Positions 1 to 6,027 of a stretch of 7,377 nucleotides of DNA are shown piece after piece. The notes under the pieces are model-generated. The model was not told the DNA's origin. It saw nothing but the letters and a program-made list of their open reading frames with translations, and searched no databases. Numbering within the stretch: the first letter of the stretch is position 1; each line of letters starts with the position of its first letter. The stretch covers positions 1 to 7,377 of the forward strand of contig JALTLI010000037.1 in NCBI GenBank assembly GCA_027005635.1. The letters run 5' to 3'. The translations under genes and the position numbers were made by a program. Origin of the DNA: Alphaproteobacteria bacterium. GTDB lineage: Bacteria > Pseudomonadota > Alphaproteobacteria > UBA2136 > JALTLI01.

Positions 1-171
1 ACCCCCTTCAACATCTAGAATACTTAAACGTTTATGAATAAAACCAAAGTTGCCGTGGATATAGCTCCCCTCACCGTCTGGCCCTCTATGCGCCATAACT
101 TCAGCCATTTGAGTTAAAAACTGGTTAGATATACGCCCAGATTTAAGAAAAACTCCTGCTATTCCACACAT
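1..171 (-). CDS. asnB: Glutamine-dependent asparagine synthetase-like amidotransferase, N-terminal fragment (cut by left edge)
   Basis: Only the first 57 codons are in the window; the gene continues past base 1. The protein begins MCGIAGVF, the classic start of class II (Ntn-type) glutamine amidotransferases, in which Cys2 becomes the N-terminal nucleophile after Met removal. HRGPDGEG follows at residues 28-35 and RLSILD at 48-53, both typical of the glutaminase domain of AsnB. The family hydrolyses glutamine and uses the ammonia in a C-terminal ATP-dependent synthetase domain, which is not visible here. The start is fixed by the need for Cys2. It lies 3 bp after the stop of the upstream glycosyltransferase, so it is the fifth visible gene of the LPS operon. 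AsnB-like proteins occur in O-antigen and exopolysaccharide clusters, where some are thought to amidate uronic acids, so a sugar-modifying role is possible. With the synthetase domain missing I cannot choose. Family call is firm; substrate is open. Confidence 0.93.
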   Translation of the reverse strand, partial: MCGIAGVFLKSGRISNQFLTQMAEVMAHRGPDGEGSYIHGNFGFIHKRLSILDVEGG

Positions 172-174
172 AAA

Positions 175-1230
175 TTAATTAGCTTTTATTATTTGTTCAT
201 AAAAATCTAGATAATCGGCAATTACTACTTCTCTACCATAATCATTAATACCTTTTTTATAACCATTTTCTGCAAGTCTAGCACATAAAGTTGGTGCGTT
301 ATCAAGCCTATCAATTGCTTTTGCCATTGCATCTATATCATCAATTGGTACAAGTAAACCATCTTCACCGTCTTCAATTAAAGAAACAGGCCCTGCAGAT
401 TTTGTCGCAATAACTGGTAAATTGTGCATCCATGCATCTAAAACAACATTGCCTAATGGTTCGTGTCTGGAAGAAACAAGCCATACATCACTAGCAGCGC
501 AATAAGGAGATATAACATCTGCCCAGCCAGCAAAATGGATTCTATTGGTAAGGTTTAATTCCTTAACTTGGGTTTTTAGTTTGTTTTCTAGTTCCCCGTC
601 ACCAACAATAATTAAATGAGCATCTGCAACTTTTTTAACTGCTGAAATTGCTGTATCTATACCTTTGTTTTCATGCAATCTACCTGCCACCATCAATACA
701 AATGCATTTTCTGGAATATTAAACTCTTTTTTAATTTCTGTAGAAAGCTCTTCGTGTTTATCTGTGTAAATATCCATTGGTTCATCAGCAAAATTTGGTA
801 AATATACAACTTTATCATCTTGCCAGCCATTTTTACGGACATAATCACAAATACCTTGAGTATTACCAACAATATAATCCATTTTTTTATAATATTTTAA
901 ATTATAATAGCCACCCATACGTGCAACTTTAACTGCCTTTGTTTTTTGTGGCATAAATTTAGATGAACGGTTCATCCAGCTTTGAATAACATCTGGTTTA
1001 AATTCTTCGGCGTAACATTCTAATTTTGCTTTAGTTTTGAAATCAAACATACCGCCAAACTCTGCTGTTTTATGAGGTATTTCTAAATCTGTTAAGCGTT
1101 TATCTAGCCAACTATTAGTTTTTACTACTGGTAATATTTCAATATTATTTCTTAGGGCTCCTATTAAGCGTACGTAAAAAGCTTCTGCTCCGCCTGCTTT
1201 TTTTGAACCAATTATTTGCATTACACGCAT
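175..1230 (-). CDS. GT-B fold glycosyltransferase, family 4 (LPS/surface polysaccharide)
   Basis: This is a 351-residue cytoplasmic glycosyltransferase expected to move a sugar from a nucleotide-sugar donor to a growing LPS or polysaccharide acceptor with retention of configuration. The N-terminal acceptor domain opens with MRVMQIIGSKKAGGAE; GGAE (13-16) is the usual glycine-rich loop. The C-terminal donor domain contains VAGRLHENKGID (181-192), an IIVGDGE strand (207-213), the acidic motif HEPLGNVVLDA (256-266) and a GPVSLIEDGEDGLLVP stretch (280-295). The acidic motif is E-x7-D (E257, D265) rather than the usual E-x7-E. There are no membrane segments. Length is normal for a short GT4. It follows the GT2 gene by 19 bp and precedes asnB by 3 bp. 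Met4 is an alternative start, but Met1 keeps the usual short lead into the first beta strand. Donor and acceptor cannot be read from the sequence. Confidence 0.92.
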   Translation of the reverse strand: MRVMQIIGSKKAGGAEAFYVRLIGALRNNIEILPVVKTNSWLDKRLTDLEIPHKTAEFGGMFDFKTKAKLECYAEEFKPDVIQSWMNRSSKFMPQKTKAVKVARMGGYYNLKYYKKMDYIVGNTQGICDYVRKNGWQDDKVVYLPNFADEPMDIYTDKHEELSTEIKKEFNIPENAFVLMVAGRLHENKGIDTAISAVKKVADAHLIIVGDGELENKLKTQVKELNLTNRIHFAGWADVISPYCAASDVWLVSSRHEPLGNVVLDAWMHNLPVIATKSAGPVSLIEDGEDGLLVPIDDIDAMAKAIDRLDNAPTLCARLAENGYKKGINDYGREVVIADYLDFYEQIIKAN

Positions 1231-1249
1231 TGTATTACTTTCTATATTT

Positions 1250-2002
1250 TTATTCTTCTAGGCTAGCTTTTAAAGTACTTAAAATAGGAAAAAGACACGC
1301 CATTAAAGCAAGTAAAAAACCATACTTACCTTCCTTATAGCCTTTTCTTGCATAATATGATTTATAAAACCTAGTTAACCCTTTACGGACAGCAGTTTTT
1401 AAAGGAATTATTTTACCACTATCACGCATATCTGCTGCCACCCAATCAGAGTAACGTTTTAACCTATCAATCATATCGTTAATATCTTTATCTACTAAAT
1501 GAACAATGCCAGCATTAATTATTTCAGTTTCTTTTCCATTTAAAGTAAGAGCAGGATGAGCCCTTTGATCACCCCAAATTTTAGCACCTTTAGTAAATAG
1601 TTTTTTAGCTTTAGATGTTCCAAATGAACCAGCCCAACCATATTTTATCCATCTATTACCAACATAATTATGAATTGGTAATAAAACGTAACCATCTGGC
1701 GCTGTTTTTATATGTTGAATAATTGCTGTTTTTAGTTCTGGAGAAATTCTCTCATCACCATCAAGTTCAAGTACCCATTTATTAGTACATTTATTTATAC
1801 CTAAATTACGTCTTTCACCTTCAAGCTCCCAACTTCCTTCAATAATATTAGAGGTATATTTTTGGGCTATTTTTTTTGTATTATCAGTGCATTTATCAAG
1901 AACAACTATGATTTCATCACAAAAATTTAATGATTTTAAGGCGTCCTCAATCATATCCTCTTCGTTATGAGCAACAACTAAACCAGATATTTTATTTTTC
2001 AT
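1250..2002 (-). CDS. GT2 family glycosyltransferase, WaaE/KdtX-like (LPS core)
   Basis: This 250-residue GT-A fold enzyme resembles the WaaE/KdtX group of LPS inner-core glucosyltransferases. It opens KISGLVVAHNEEDMIEDAL (4-22), the standard GT2 nucleotide-binding start. It carries IIVVLDKCTDNT (31-42), then GSWELEGERRNLGI (56-69) and the metal-binding DxD motif in LELDGDERIS (78-87; D81, D83). A conserved-looking C-terminal part follows: AHPAL (148-152), GIVHLVDKDINDMIDRLKRYS (165-185). Residues about 228-243 are hydrophobic and may attach it to the inner face of the membrane. Its first 11 bases overlap the end of the O-antigen ligase gene, in another frame, which suggests coupled translation; only a weak AGG lies upstream (2014-2016). 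The family is inverting and uses UDP-sugars in known WaaE proteins. The actual sugar here is inferred at most to be a hexose on core heptose or Kdo. Confidence 0.9.
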   Translation of the reverse strand: MKNKISGLVVAHNEEDMIEDALKSLNFCDEIIVVLDKCTDNTKKIAQKYTSNIIEGSWELEGERRNLGINKCTNKWVLELDGDERISPELKTAIIQHIKTAPDGYVLLPIHNYVGNRWIKYGWAGSFGTSKAKKLFTKGAKIWGDQRAHPALTLNGKETEIINAGIVHLVDKDINDMIDRLKRYSDWVAADMRDSGKIIPLKTAVRKGLTRFYKSYYARKGYKEGKYGFLLALMACLFPILSTLKASLEE

Positions 2003-3221
2003 TATTTGTTATACCTGTCCAGCCGACACGGTTTCCTAAAATAGCAATAAACACCATAAAAGTAAGCCACCATGGTTGGAATATTGAAGTGTTAGCAAGT
2101 GATGCAACAAAAAATGCAATTAAACCAGAATAAGCAGCCAAACCATATAAATGACCATGGGAATATTTTCTGAATACACTAAGCATATAAATAATAAATA
2201 TACTTGCAGTAGCAAGGCCAATTAGCCCTGTTTCCAAGAATAATTGTATTATAAAGTTATGTGGATGAGCGTTAGAAACTATACCTTCTGCCGGAATAGG
2301 CAACTTACGAAAATTACCCAAACCAATACCAGTAAATGGGTTATCTAGTAAGTGTTTTATAGCAAAACTCCATATTTCTAATCTACCAGAGCCAATACCA
2401 ATAGCTTCAACACCTAAACCTATACGCTCTTTCATAATATCAAAACCTCTGGCAAAGCCGTAAGCTAGAGGCCCTGTTAAAACAACCAACACCCCCATAA
2501 ACCAATGTTTGCGATGAATAACTAAGTTATGATATTTACTTGCTCCGTATAAAAATACAACCATTGCAACTGTTGCACCTACCCAGCCTGATCTACCTCC
2601 ACAAATAAATAGTACCATAAATGTTATTAAAATAAGTGGAAACGCTAAACCTTTAGCAAGGGTAGCGCCATCACGGTAAGCACGCAGTAACCAAGCCCAT
2701 AAAAATGGCAATAGTACAGCAAAAACTGAGCTCATATAGTTTAACCGATGAATTTGATTCCATTTTCTGCCGTGTAAAGCTTTAGATAATCTTTCATCAT
2801 TTAAAATTGCATCTAAGCCAGCAAGCAAAGCAATAATAACAATAGTAACACCAAGTACACGAATTAATTTTGTTAAATATCTTCGTGGCATTTCACGCAT
2901 TACTGTATATAAAAGAAAACTAGCAAAGACCATTCCAATAAGTTGGATTAAGTGTTTAAGCGCAAAAGAAGGATCTATGGCAAATGGTACAGAAAGGGCA
3001 AAAGATGCAATCATAGCAATAATAATTTTAGCTATTCTTGCAGTTCTCAAAGTGTTCATGGTGGAACGTAAACTAGTACCCTTAGTGGCGATTAAACCTA
3101 TAATAATTCCCAAAACTAGGGCGCCTGCTGATATAGCTCTACCAATTAAAATTAATGGCATAGCAGAACCTAAAAGTACTGCTGATGTTGCCCAAAATAT
3201 ATGACGTTCTTCTTTTAACAT
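1992..3221 (-). CDS. O-antigen ligase / Wzy_C-family polytopic membrane protein
   Basis: This 409-residue integral membrane protein has about 12 hydrophobic segments: roughly 11-28, 32-46, 64-82, 92-107, 121-138, 161-180, 191-207, 213-227, 241-257, 330-347, 358-378 and 383-397. The long non-membrane loop between the ninth and tenth (258-325) carries the Wzy_C (PF04932) landmarks: SGRLEIWSFA (278-287), NPFTGIGLGNF (294-304) and NAHPHN (317-322), with conserved histidines. GGRSGWVG (208-215) matches the arginine-containing motif of the family. WaaL ligases work on the periplasmic face and move O-polysaccharide from undecaprenyl diphosphate to lipid A-core. The same fold is used by O-antigen polymerases (Wzy), and sequence alone does not separate the two. 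The size and the core-glycosyltransferase neighbours favour ligase. The gene overlaps the preceding GT9 gene by 7 bp and the next GT2 gene by 11 bp. A GAGAG stretch just upstream of the ATG may serve as ribosome binding site. Confidence 0.87.
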   Translation of the reverse strand: MLKEERHIFWATSAVLLGSAMPLILIGRAISAGALVLGIIIGLIATKGTSLRSTMNTLRTARIAKIIIAMIASFALSVPFAIDPSFALKHLIQLIGMVFASFLLYTVMREMPRRYLTKLIRVLGVTIVIIALLAGLDAILNDERLSKALHGRKWNQIHRLNYMSSVFAVLLPFLWAWLLRAYRDGATLAKGLAFPLILITFMVLFICGGRSGWVGATVAMVVFLYGASKYHNLVIHRKHWFMGVLVVLTGPLAYGFARGFDIMKERIGLGVEAIGIGSGRLEIWSFAIKHLLDNPFTGIGLGNFRKLPIPAEGIVSNAHPHNFIIQLFLETGLIGLATASIFIIYMLSVFRKYSHGHLYGLAAYSGLIAFFVASLANTSIFQPWWLTFMVFIAILGNRVGWTGITNNEK

Positions 3222-4189
3222 GCGGCTCTCTTTTTAAGTTCATTAGTATTTTCAATGTTTTGTACTGCCATGTCAATAGCAGATACAACTTCCATTGGTG
3301 AAATATCGGTTATTAATCGTGGTTGTGCAACTTCTTCTAAGTTTAAATCTGCTCTGGCTCTTTTTTCTGGAGTAATCACCTGACCACACCTACACCACGG
3401 AGCATACAAGTTTTCATTAGTAGGGCCAAAAAGTGTAATAGTTGGTGTTTGTGCCGCCGCTGCTAAATGTGCAAGACCTGAATCATTACCAACAAATAAA
3501 TCTGCCTTTTTAAGCCAGCTATAAGCTTCTGGTAATGTTGTTCTACCTACTAAATCTTTGGTTCTATCTTGGGGTAATGATTTTATAAAATCTTTAACAG
3601 TGTTATGTTCATGGGCAGCGCCTAACACAATAAATAAAGCATTTTCTAAGCCATTTATTTCACCAAGATTTAATTTATTAAAATAAGATTGTGGCCATTG
3701 TTTACCTATCCAATTAGCAGTTGGTGCTATGGCTACAAGAAGCCTATCTGGTGGACAAAAATCAGCTATTTTACTTTCTACTTTTTCATCTGGCCAGCAA
3801 GTTAAGTTAATTTCTCTTTCACTTGGCCACAAGCTTGCAATTTGTTCAGCCTTATGCTTACCAATATTTTTACGTGATTGATGATTATAACCAATTTTCT
3901 TTTTACCCTTAAGAAAATAACGCAATAAAGGAGTACGCAGGTCAATTATAATATCATAATTAATATTTTTAAGTTTGTGATATAAATCTATGTAATGCAT
4001 GTGTTTTTTTTGCTTTACTAGGGGGATAAGTTCACCTTTTTGAGGCAACCCTTCAAATAAAGCAAGCGCACCCTTACCGCCAACAATATCAACTGTTGCA
4101 TCGGGGTAATCAGCAAGGACTCTATCTAGTAGAGCAGTGGAAATAACCACATCGCCAATATTTGTAAATGTTATAAATAAAATTCTCAT
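3215..4189 (-). CDS. GT9 family (ADP-heptose:LPS heptosyltransferase-like) glycosyltransferase
   Basis: This is a 324-residue GT-B enzyme of family 9, the WaaC/WaaF/WaaQ group that adds heptose from ADP-heptose to the LPS inner core at the cytoplasmic membrane face. It starts MRILFITFTNIGDVVISTALL, where IGDVV (11-15) holds the conserved Asp13. The C-terminal donor domain has APTANWIGKQWP (155-166), LVGRTTLPE (213-221), FVGNDSGLAHLAAA (232-245, with the conserved GNDSG Asp236) and LFGPTNENLYAPW (253-265). I chose the start at 4189 because the family begins with this M-[RK]-I-L-x-I strand. An in-frame ATG at 4228 would add 13 hydrophobic residues not expected in GT9 and would leave only 25 bp before the divergent gene. 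It is the first gene of the minus-strand LPS operon and overlaps the ligase gene by 7 bp. Which heptose position it serves is not decidable here. Confidence 0.9.
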   Translation of the reverse strand: MRILFITFTNIGDVVISTALLDRVLADYPDATVDIVGGKGALALFEGLPQKGELIPLVKQKKHMHYIDLYHKLKNINYDIIIDLRTPLLRYFLKGKKKIGYNHQSRKNIGKHKAEQIASLWPSEREINLTCWPDEKVESKIADFCPPDRLLVAIAPTANWIGKQWPQSYFNKLNLGEINGLENALFIVLGAAHEHNTVKDFIKSLPQDRTKDLVGRTTLPEAYSWLKKADLFVGNDSGLAHLAAAAQTPTITLFGPTNENLYAPWCRCGQVITPEKRARADLNLEEVAQPRLITDISPMEVVSAIDMAVQNIENTNELKKRAAC

Positions 4190-4205
4190 AATAACTATAC
4201 TAATA

Positions 4206-4233
4206 CTAACAAAGAAACTTGTCAGCATATAAT
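4206..4233 (+). promoter_or_regulatory. Candidate sigma70-type promoter of ygfZ in the divergent region
   Basis: A perfect -10 hexamer TATAAT lies at 4228-4233. The best partner is CTAACA (4206-4211; 4 of 6 to TTGACA) at a 16-bp spacing. A better -35 look-alike, TTGTCA (4219-4224), is spaced 15 bp from a second -10-like TATAAA (4240-4245), which is short but possible. Either gives a very short ygfZ leader (about 14 nt or nearly none). The opposite strand has TATTAT and TATAGT boxes for the LPS operon, but no -35 that I would trust, so the minus-strand promoter is unresolved. AT-rich DNA produces such boxes by chance. Confidence 0.4.
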
Positions 4234-4253
4234 AGACAGTATAAAGTATTTTT

Positions 4254-5066
4254 ATGGATAATTTTTACGCACAACTTAAATCAAGAGCAATTTTGGCAAT
4301 TTCTGGCAATAATATAACAGAGTTCCTACAAGGTGTTTGCACATCTGATATCAACAAATTAGATAAAAATACCCTTGGTTATGGGGCTCACCTTAACCCA
4401 CAAGGGCGATTTTTGTATGATTTTTTTATTTTAAAACAAAATGATAAAATATTACTTGAATGTAATAAACATGAACTTATGGATTTAGCAAAAAGTTTAC
4501 ATAAATATACTTTAAACTTTTCTGTAGAATTTGATGATATGAGTGATGATTACAATATTTTTGCAATTTTTGGTAATGAAAGCAATGAAGGGTACCCTGA
4601 CCCTAGGCATAAAAAACTAGGCAACAGAATATATTTACCTAAAAATAAAAAACCAACAACTGGTAAAGAAAAACTTGAAGATGCTTATGAAGAATATCGC
4701 ATAAATTTATGTATCCCTGATGGAAGTAAAGACGCAATTAAAAATAGAACATTCAGCGCAGAATTAGGTTTAGAGTTTTTAAATGGAGTAAGTTTTGATA
4801 AAGGGTGTTATGTAGGGCAGGAATTAGTTGCAAGGCTGCATTTTAGAACAGAGGCAAAAAAGAGGCTGTATAAAATATCATCAAAAAATAAAATTTCAAC
4901 AAGTATGCCTATTATGTTTGAAAATAGTGAAGTTAGTAAAATATCTTCTGCTTATAACAATACAGGCTTAGCAATTATTAATACTAGGTATGCAAATAAA
5001 AAACTTAGTTGTAATAATGAAGAAATAAATATTTCAGCACCAGATTGGTGGCAACAAAAAAGCTAG
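4254..5066 (+). CDS. ygfZ: YgfZ/GcvT-like folate-binding Fe-S cluster maintenance protein
   Basis: This 270-residue cytoplasmic protein is related to the aminomethyltransferase GcvT. The diagnostic motif KGCYVGQE (183-190), inside GVSFDKGCYVGQELVARLHFR (178-198), is intact and includes the conserved Cys185. Other family features are FLQGVCTSDI (24-33) and NPQGRFLYDFFI (48-59). The region AELGLEFLNG (169-178) corresponds to the start of the second part of the tunnel-shaped fold. YgfZ in E. coli depends on folate and supports synthesis or repair of certain Fe-S proteins such as MiaB. The C-terminal beta-barrel domain (about 200-270) is short and lysine/asparagine rich, as expected in an AT-rich genome. 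No Shine-Dalgarno is visible before the ATG, and the likely promoter lies only about 20 bases upstream. It is transcribed divergently from the LPS operon, with no clear functional link. The TAG stop lies inside the downstream terminator hairpin. Confidence 0.93.
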   Translation: MDNFYAQLKSRAILAISGNNITEFLQGVCTSDINKLDKNTLGYGAHLNPQGRFLYDFFILKQNDKILLECNKHELMDLAKSLHKYTLNFSVEFDDMSDDYNIFAIFGNESNEGYPDPRHKKLGNRIYLPKNKKPTTGKEKLEDAYEEYRINLCIPDGSKDAIKNRTFSAELGLEFLNGVSFDKGCYVGQELVARLHFRTEAKKRLYKISSKNKISTSMPIMFENSEVSKISSAYNNTGLAIINTRYANKKLSCNNEEINISAPDWWQQKS

Positions 5067-5085
5067 TATTTTTATACTAGCTTTT
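5058..5085. terminator. Bidirectional rho-independent terminator between convergent genes
   Basis: A perfect 12-bp inverted repeat (arms 5058-5069 and 5074-5085) encloses a TTTT loop. The core is GCTAGTAT/ATACTAGC flanked by A4/T4, so RNA from either strand folds and ends in a U run. On the minus strand the run is longer (six T after GC) than on the plus strand (four T, then GG). The left arm contains the ygfZ stop codon (5064-5066), and the convergent gene stops 16 bp beyond the right arm, so one element can serve both genes. Confidence 0.87.
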
Positions 5086-5101
5086 GGTTTCGTTAAAAAA
5101 A

Positions 5102-5668
5102 TTACGCATCTCTTATGTATGCATATTGTTTATCAGATAAATCTATATCCGTATGTTTTTTACCTGCAAGGCTAAGAAATATATTCATTTTAGCAAATGA
5201 AAATTCATTTGCCCGTGGGTACATAACTGCTATTTCTTTAAAAAATGATGCTTCATTTATATAGCCACGGTTATATAATTCATTAATTTCTTGCCTTGTA
5301 GCACCTATATCCAAGCAAGTTGCACCTGCTTTAGTAAGAAATTCTTCCATACGAATTAGAAACTCTGTATTATCCCGTTTGGAATTCTCAGCATTTTGCA
5401 GAGATTTTTGCGCCTCTGCTAAATATCCTAAAATATATAGCTTATCAATTTCCTCGCGGGTAATACCAGCTTGGGCATAAGTTAGCCCCTCCTTTTTCAT
5501 GCAATAAAGAATATAACCAATTACATTCTCATTATTTCTTTTTACTTTTTTTGCTATACTTAGCCATTTTTCTATCTCTTCAGGATAGTTATAACTATCC
5601 TTCCAATATGATTTTTCTGCCATTTCAATGGCTTTTAGTTCTTGTGGAGAGTTTTCAAATGTTTTCAT
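5102..5668 (-). CDS. Hypothetical soluble protein with a 54-residue internal repeat
   Basis: I do not recognise this 188-residue protein. It has no signal peptide, membrane segment or cysteine cluster. It is rich in Glu, Lys, Ala and Tyr and looks mostly helical. Residues 48-101, 102-155 and 156-188 align without gaps at a period of exactly 54. Copies 1 and 2 share a GxTxxxxxGxTRxEIxxLYxxGYxxEA pattern, with 14 identities over residues 59-86 against 113-140. Copy 3 matches copy 2 at 7 of 15 positions (161-175 against 107-121) and then ends. The start at 5668 is preferred because AAGGA (5677-5681) lies 8 nt upstream. The longer in-frame start at 5701 would place that ribosome binding site inside the gene and has no clear one of its own. 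The gene is convergent with ygfZ and lies downstream of secA and the DUF2892 gene on the same strand, after a 147-bp gap that contains a candidate promoter. A binding or scaffold role would fit a repeat protein, but nothing visible shows a function. Confidence 0.8.
   Translation of the reverse strand: MKTFENSPQELKAIEMAEKSYWKDSYNYPEEIEKWLSIAKKVKRNNENVIGYILYCMKKEGLTYAQAGITREEIDKLYILGYLAEAQKSLQNAENSKRDNTEFLIRMEEFLTKAGATCLDIGATRQEINELYNRGYINEASFFKEIAVMYPRANEFSFAKMNIFLSLAGKKHTDIDLSDKQYAYIRDA
5105..5527 (-). repeat. Protein-level tandem repeat, 54 residues (162 bp), 2 full copies plus a truncated third
   Basis: The copies cover 5366-5527, 5204-5365 and 5105-5203 in coding order. They are recognisable at protein level but diverged at DNA level, so this is an old duplication rather than a recent expansion. 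Best-conserved positions in copies 1/2 are G61/G115, T63/T117, G68/G122, TR70-71/TR124-125, EI73-74/EI127-128, LY77-78/LY131-132, GY81-82/GY135-136 and EA85-86/EA139-140. Copy 3 keeps M161, F164, L165, A168, G169, D174 and I175 in register. Confidence 0.75.
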
Positions 5669-5676
5669 AACATTTT

Positions 5677-5681
5677 TCCTT
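5677..5681 (-). promoter_or_regulatory. Ribosome binding site fixing the start of the repeat protein
   Basis: On the minus strand AAGGA ends 8 nt before the ATG at 5668. It is one of the two clear Shine-Dalgarno sequences in the window and supports the 188-residue form over the 199-residue form. Confidence 0.75.
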
Positions 5682-5690
5682 GTAGATGGT

Positions 5691-5713
5691 AAACACAGCA
5701 AAAAGCTGTATTT
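5691..5713 (-). promoter_or_regulatory. 5'UTR hairpin just upstream of the repeat-protein ribosome binding site
   Basis: Minus-strand RNA can form a 9-bp stem, AAAUACAGC against GCUGUGUUU with one G-U pair, around a five-U loop. On the plus strand the G-U pair becomes a C-A mismatch, so the fold is better on the minus RNA. It ends 9 nt before the AAGGA site and is preceded by a run of nine T. No U run follows it, so it is not a terminator for this direction. It may affect translation or RNA stability; this is inference. Confidence 0.45.
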
Positions 5714-5761
5714 TAAAAAAAAAGATAAACCTACTTACATAGATTGTTAGTTGTATATATA

Positions 5762-5790
5762 ATTATTGAAACAAATAACACATTTTACAA
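5762..5790 (-). promoter_or_regulatory. Candidate promoter of the repeat-protein gene
   Basis: On the minus strand TTGTAA (5785-5790; 4 of 6 to the -35 consensus) and AATAAT (5762-5767; 5 of 6 to the -10 consensus) are separated by exactly 17 bp. Transcription would start near 5755 and give a leader of about 87 nt that contains the hairpin at 5691-5713. The rest of the 114 bp between the two genes is AT-rich with nothing else I can name. Chance matches are common in such DNA. Confidence 0.38.
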
Positions 5791-5815
5791 GGATATAGTG
5801 ATATTTTTTAGAAAA

Positions 5816-6016
5816 TTAAAAAGCTTTGCCAGATTTAAAACCAATTTTTTTAAGAATTTTAACCAACGGGCAAAAACCTGTAAATGCAGATTGTAATAAA
5901 TTAACCCCAATAAAAACTGTAAACCATACAAAATAAGATGATACAAACTGGGTTAATACTACGCTTAAAAGTATCATTCCTCCTGCAAATGCTAAAACTG
6001 TTTTATCTATATTCAT
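5816..6016 (-). CDS. Small two-helix membrane protein, DUF2892 / YgaP transmembrane-like
   Basis: This 66-residue protein has two hydrophobic segments (about 8-24 and 28-45), followed by TGFCPLVKIL (46-55) and a basic tail (KKIGFKSGK). The short N-terminus with a charged residue, the two helices and a Cys-Pro just after the second helix match the DUF2892 family (PF11127). This family is found alone and as the membrane part of rhodanese proteins such as E. coli YgaP. Its function as a stand-alone protein is unknown. Start choice is firm: the Shine-Dalgarno AGGA lies 7 nt upstream. It follows the secA stop by 9 bp and is very probably co-transcribed with it. No strong terminator is visible after it. 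Confidence 0.78.
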   Translation of the reverse strand: MNIDKTVLAFAGGMILLSVVLTQFVSSYFVWFTVFIGVNLLQSAFTGFCPLVKILKKIGFKSGKAF

Positions 6017-6023
6017 TTTATTT

Positions 6024-6027
6024 TCCT
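6024..6027 (-). promoter_or_regulatory. Ribosome binding site of the DUF2892 gene, overlapping the secA stop codon
   Basis: Minus-strand sequence TTAGGAAAATAAAATG contains the secA TAG stop (6026-6028) directly overlapping AGGA, with 7 nt to the ATG. A ribosome finishing secA would cover this site, which suggests linked translation. Confidence 0.7.

Noticed and set aside
1930..2133. Plus-strand open frame of 67 codons
   Set aside because: It lies wholly across the GT2/ligase junction on the opposite strand, has no ribosome binding site and no recognisable protein character.
2977..3204. Plus-strand open frame of 75 codons, hydrophobic
   Set aside because: It is antisense to the membrane segments of the ligase gene; its hydrophobicity is an artefact of complementing membrane codons.
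4190..4228. Longer GT9 start with a 13-residue hydrophobic N-terminal extension
   Set aside because: GT9 enzymes begin at the MRILFI strand and are not N-terminally membrane-anchored. The extension covers the likely divergent promoter, and no ribosome binding site supports it.
5669..5701. Longer start of the repeat protein (199 residues)
   Set aside because: The good AAGGA ribosome binding site lies inside this extension and points to the ATG at 5668; the extra 11 residues cover the leader and part of the hairpin.
5702..5815. Possible small RNA or short gene in the 114-bp gap
   Set aside because: No open frame with a ribosome binding site and no structured RNA beyond the leader hairpin; it is best explained as promoter and leader.
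5811..5830. Possible terminator after the DUF2892 gene (AAGCTTT element)
   Set aside because: The self-complementary part is only a few A/T-rich pairs with no real stem, so transcription may continue into the repeat-protein gene.
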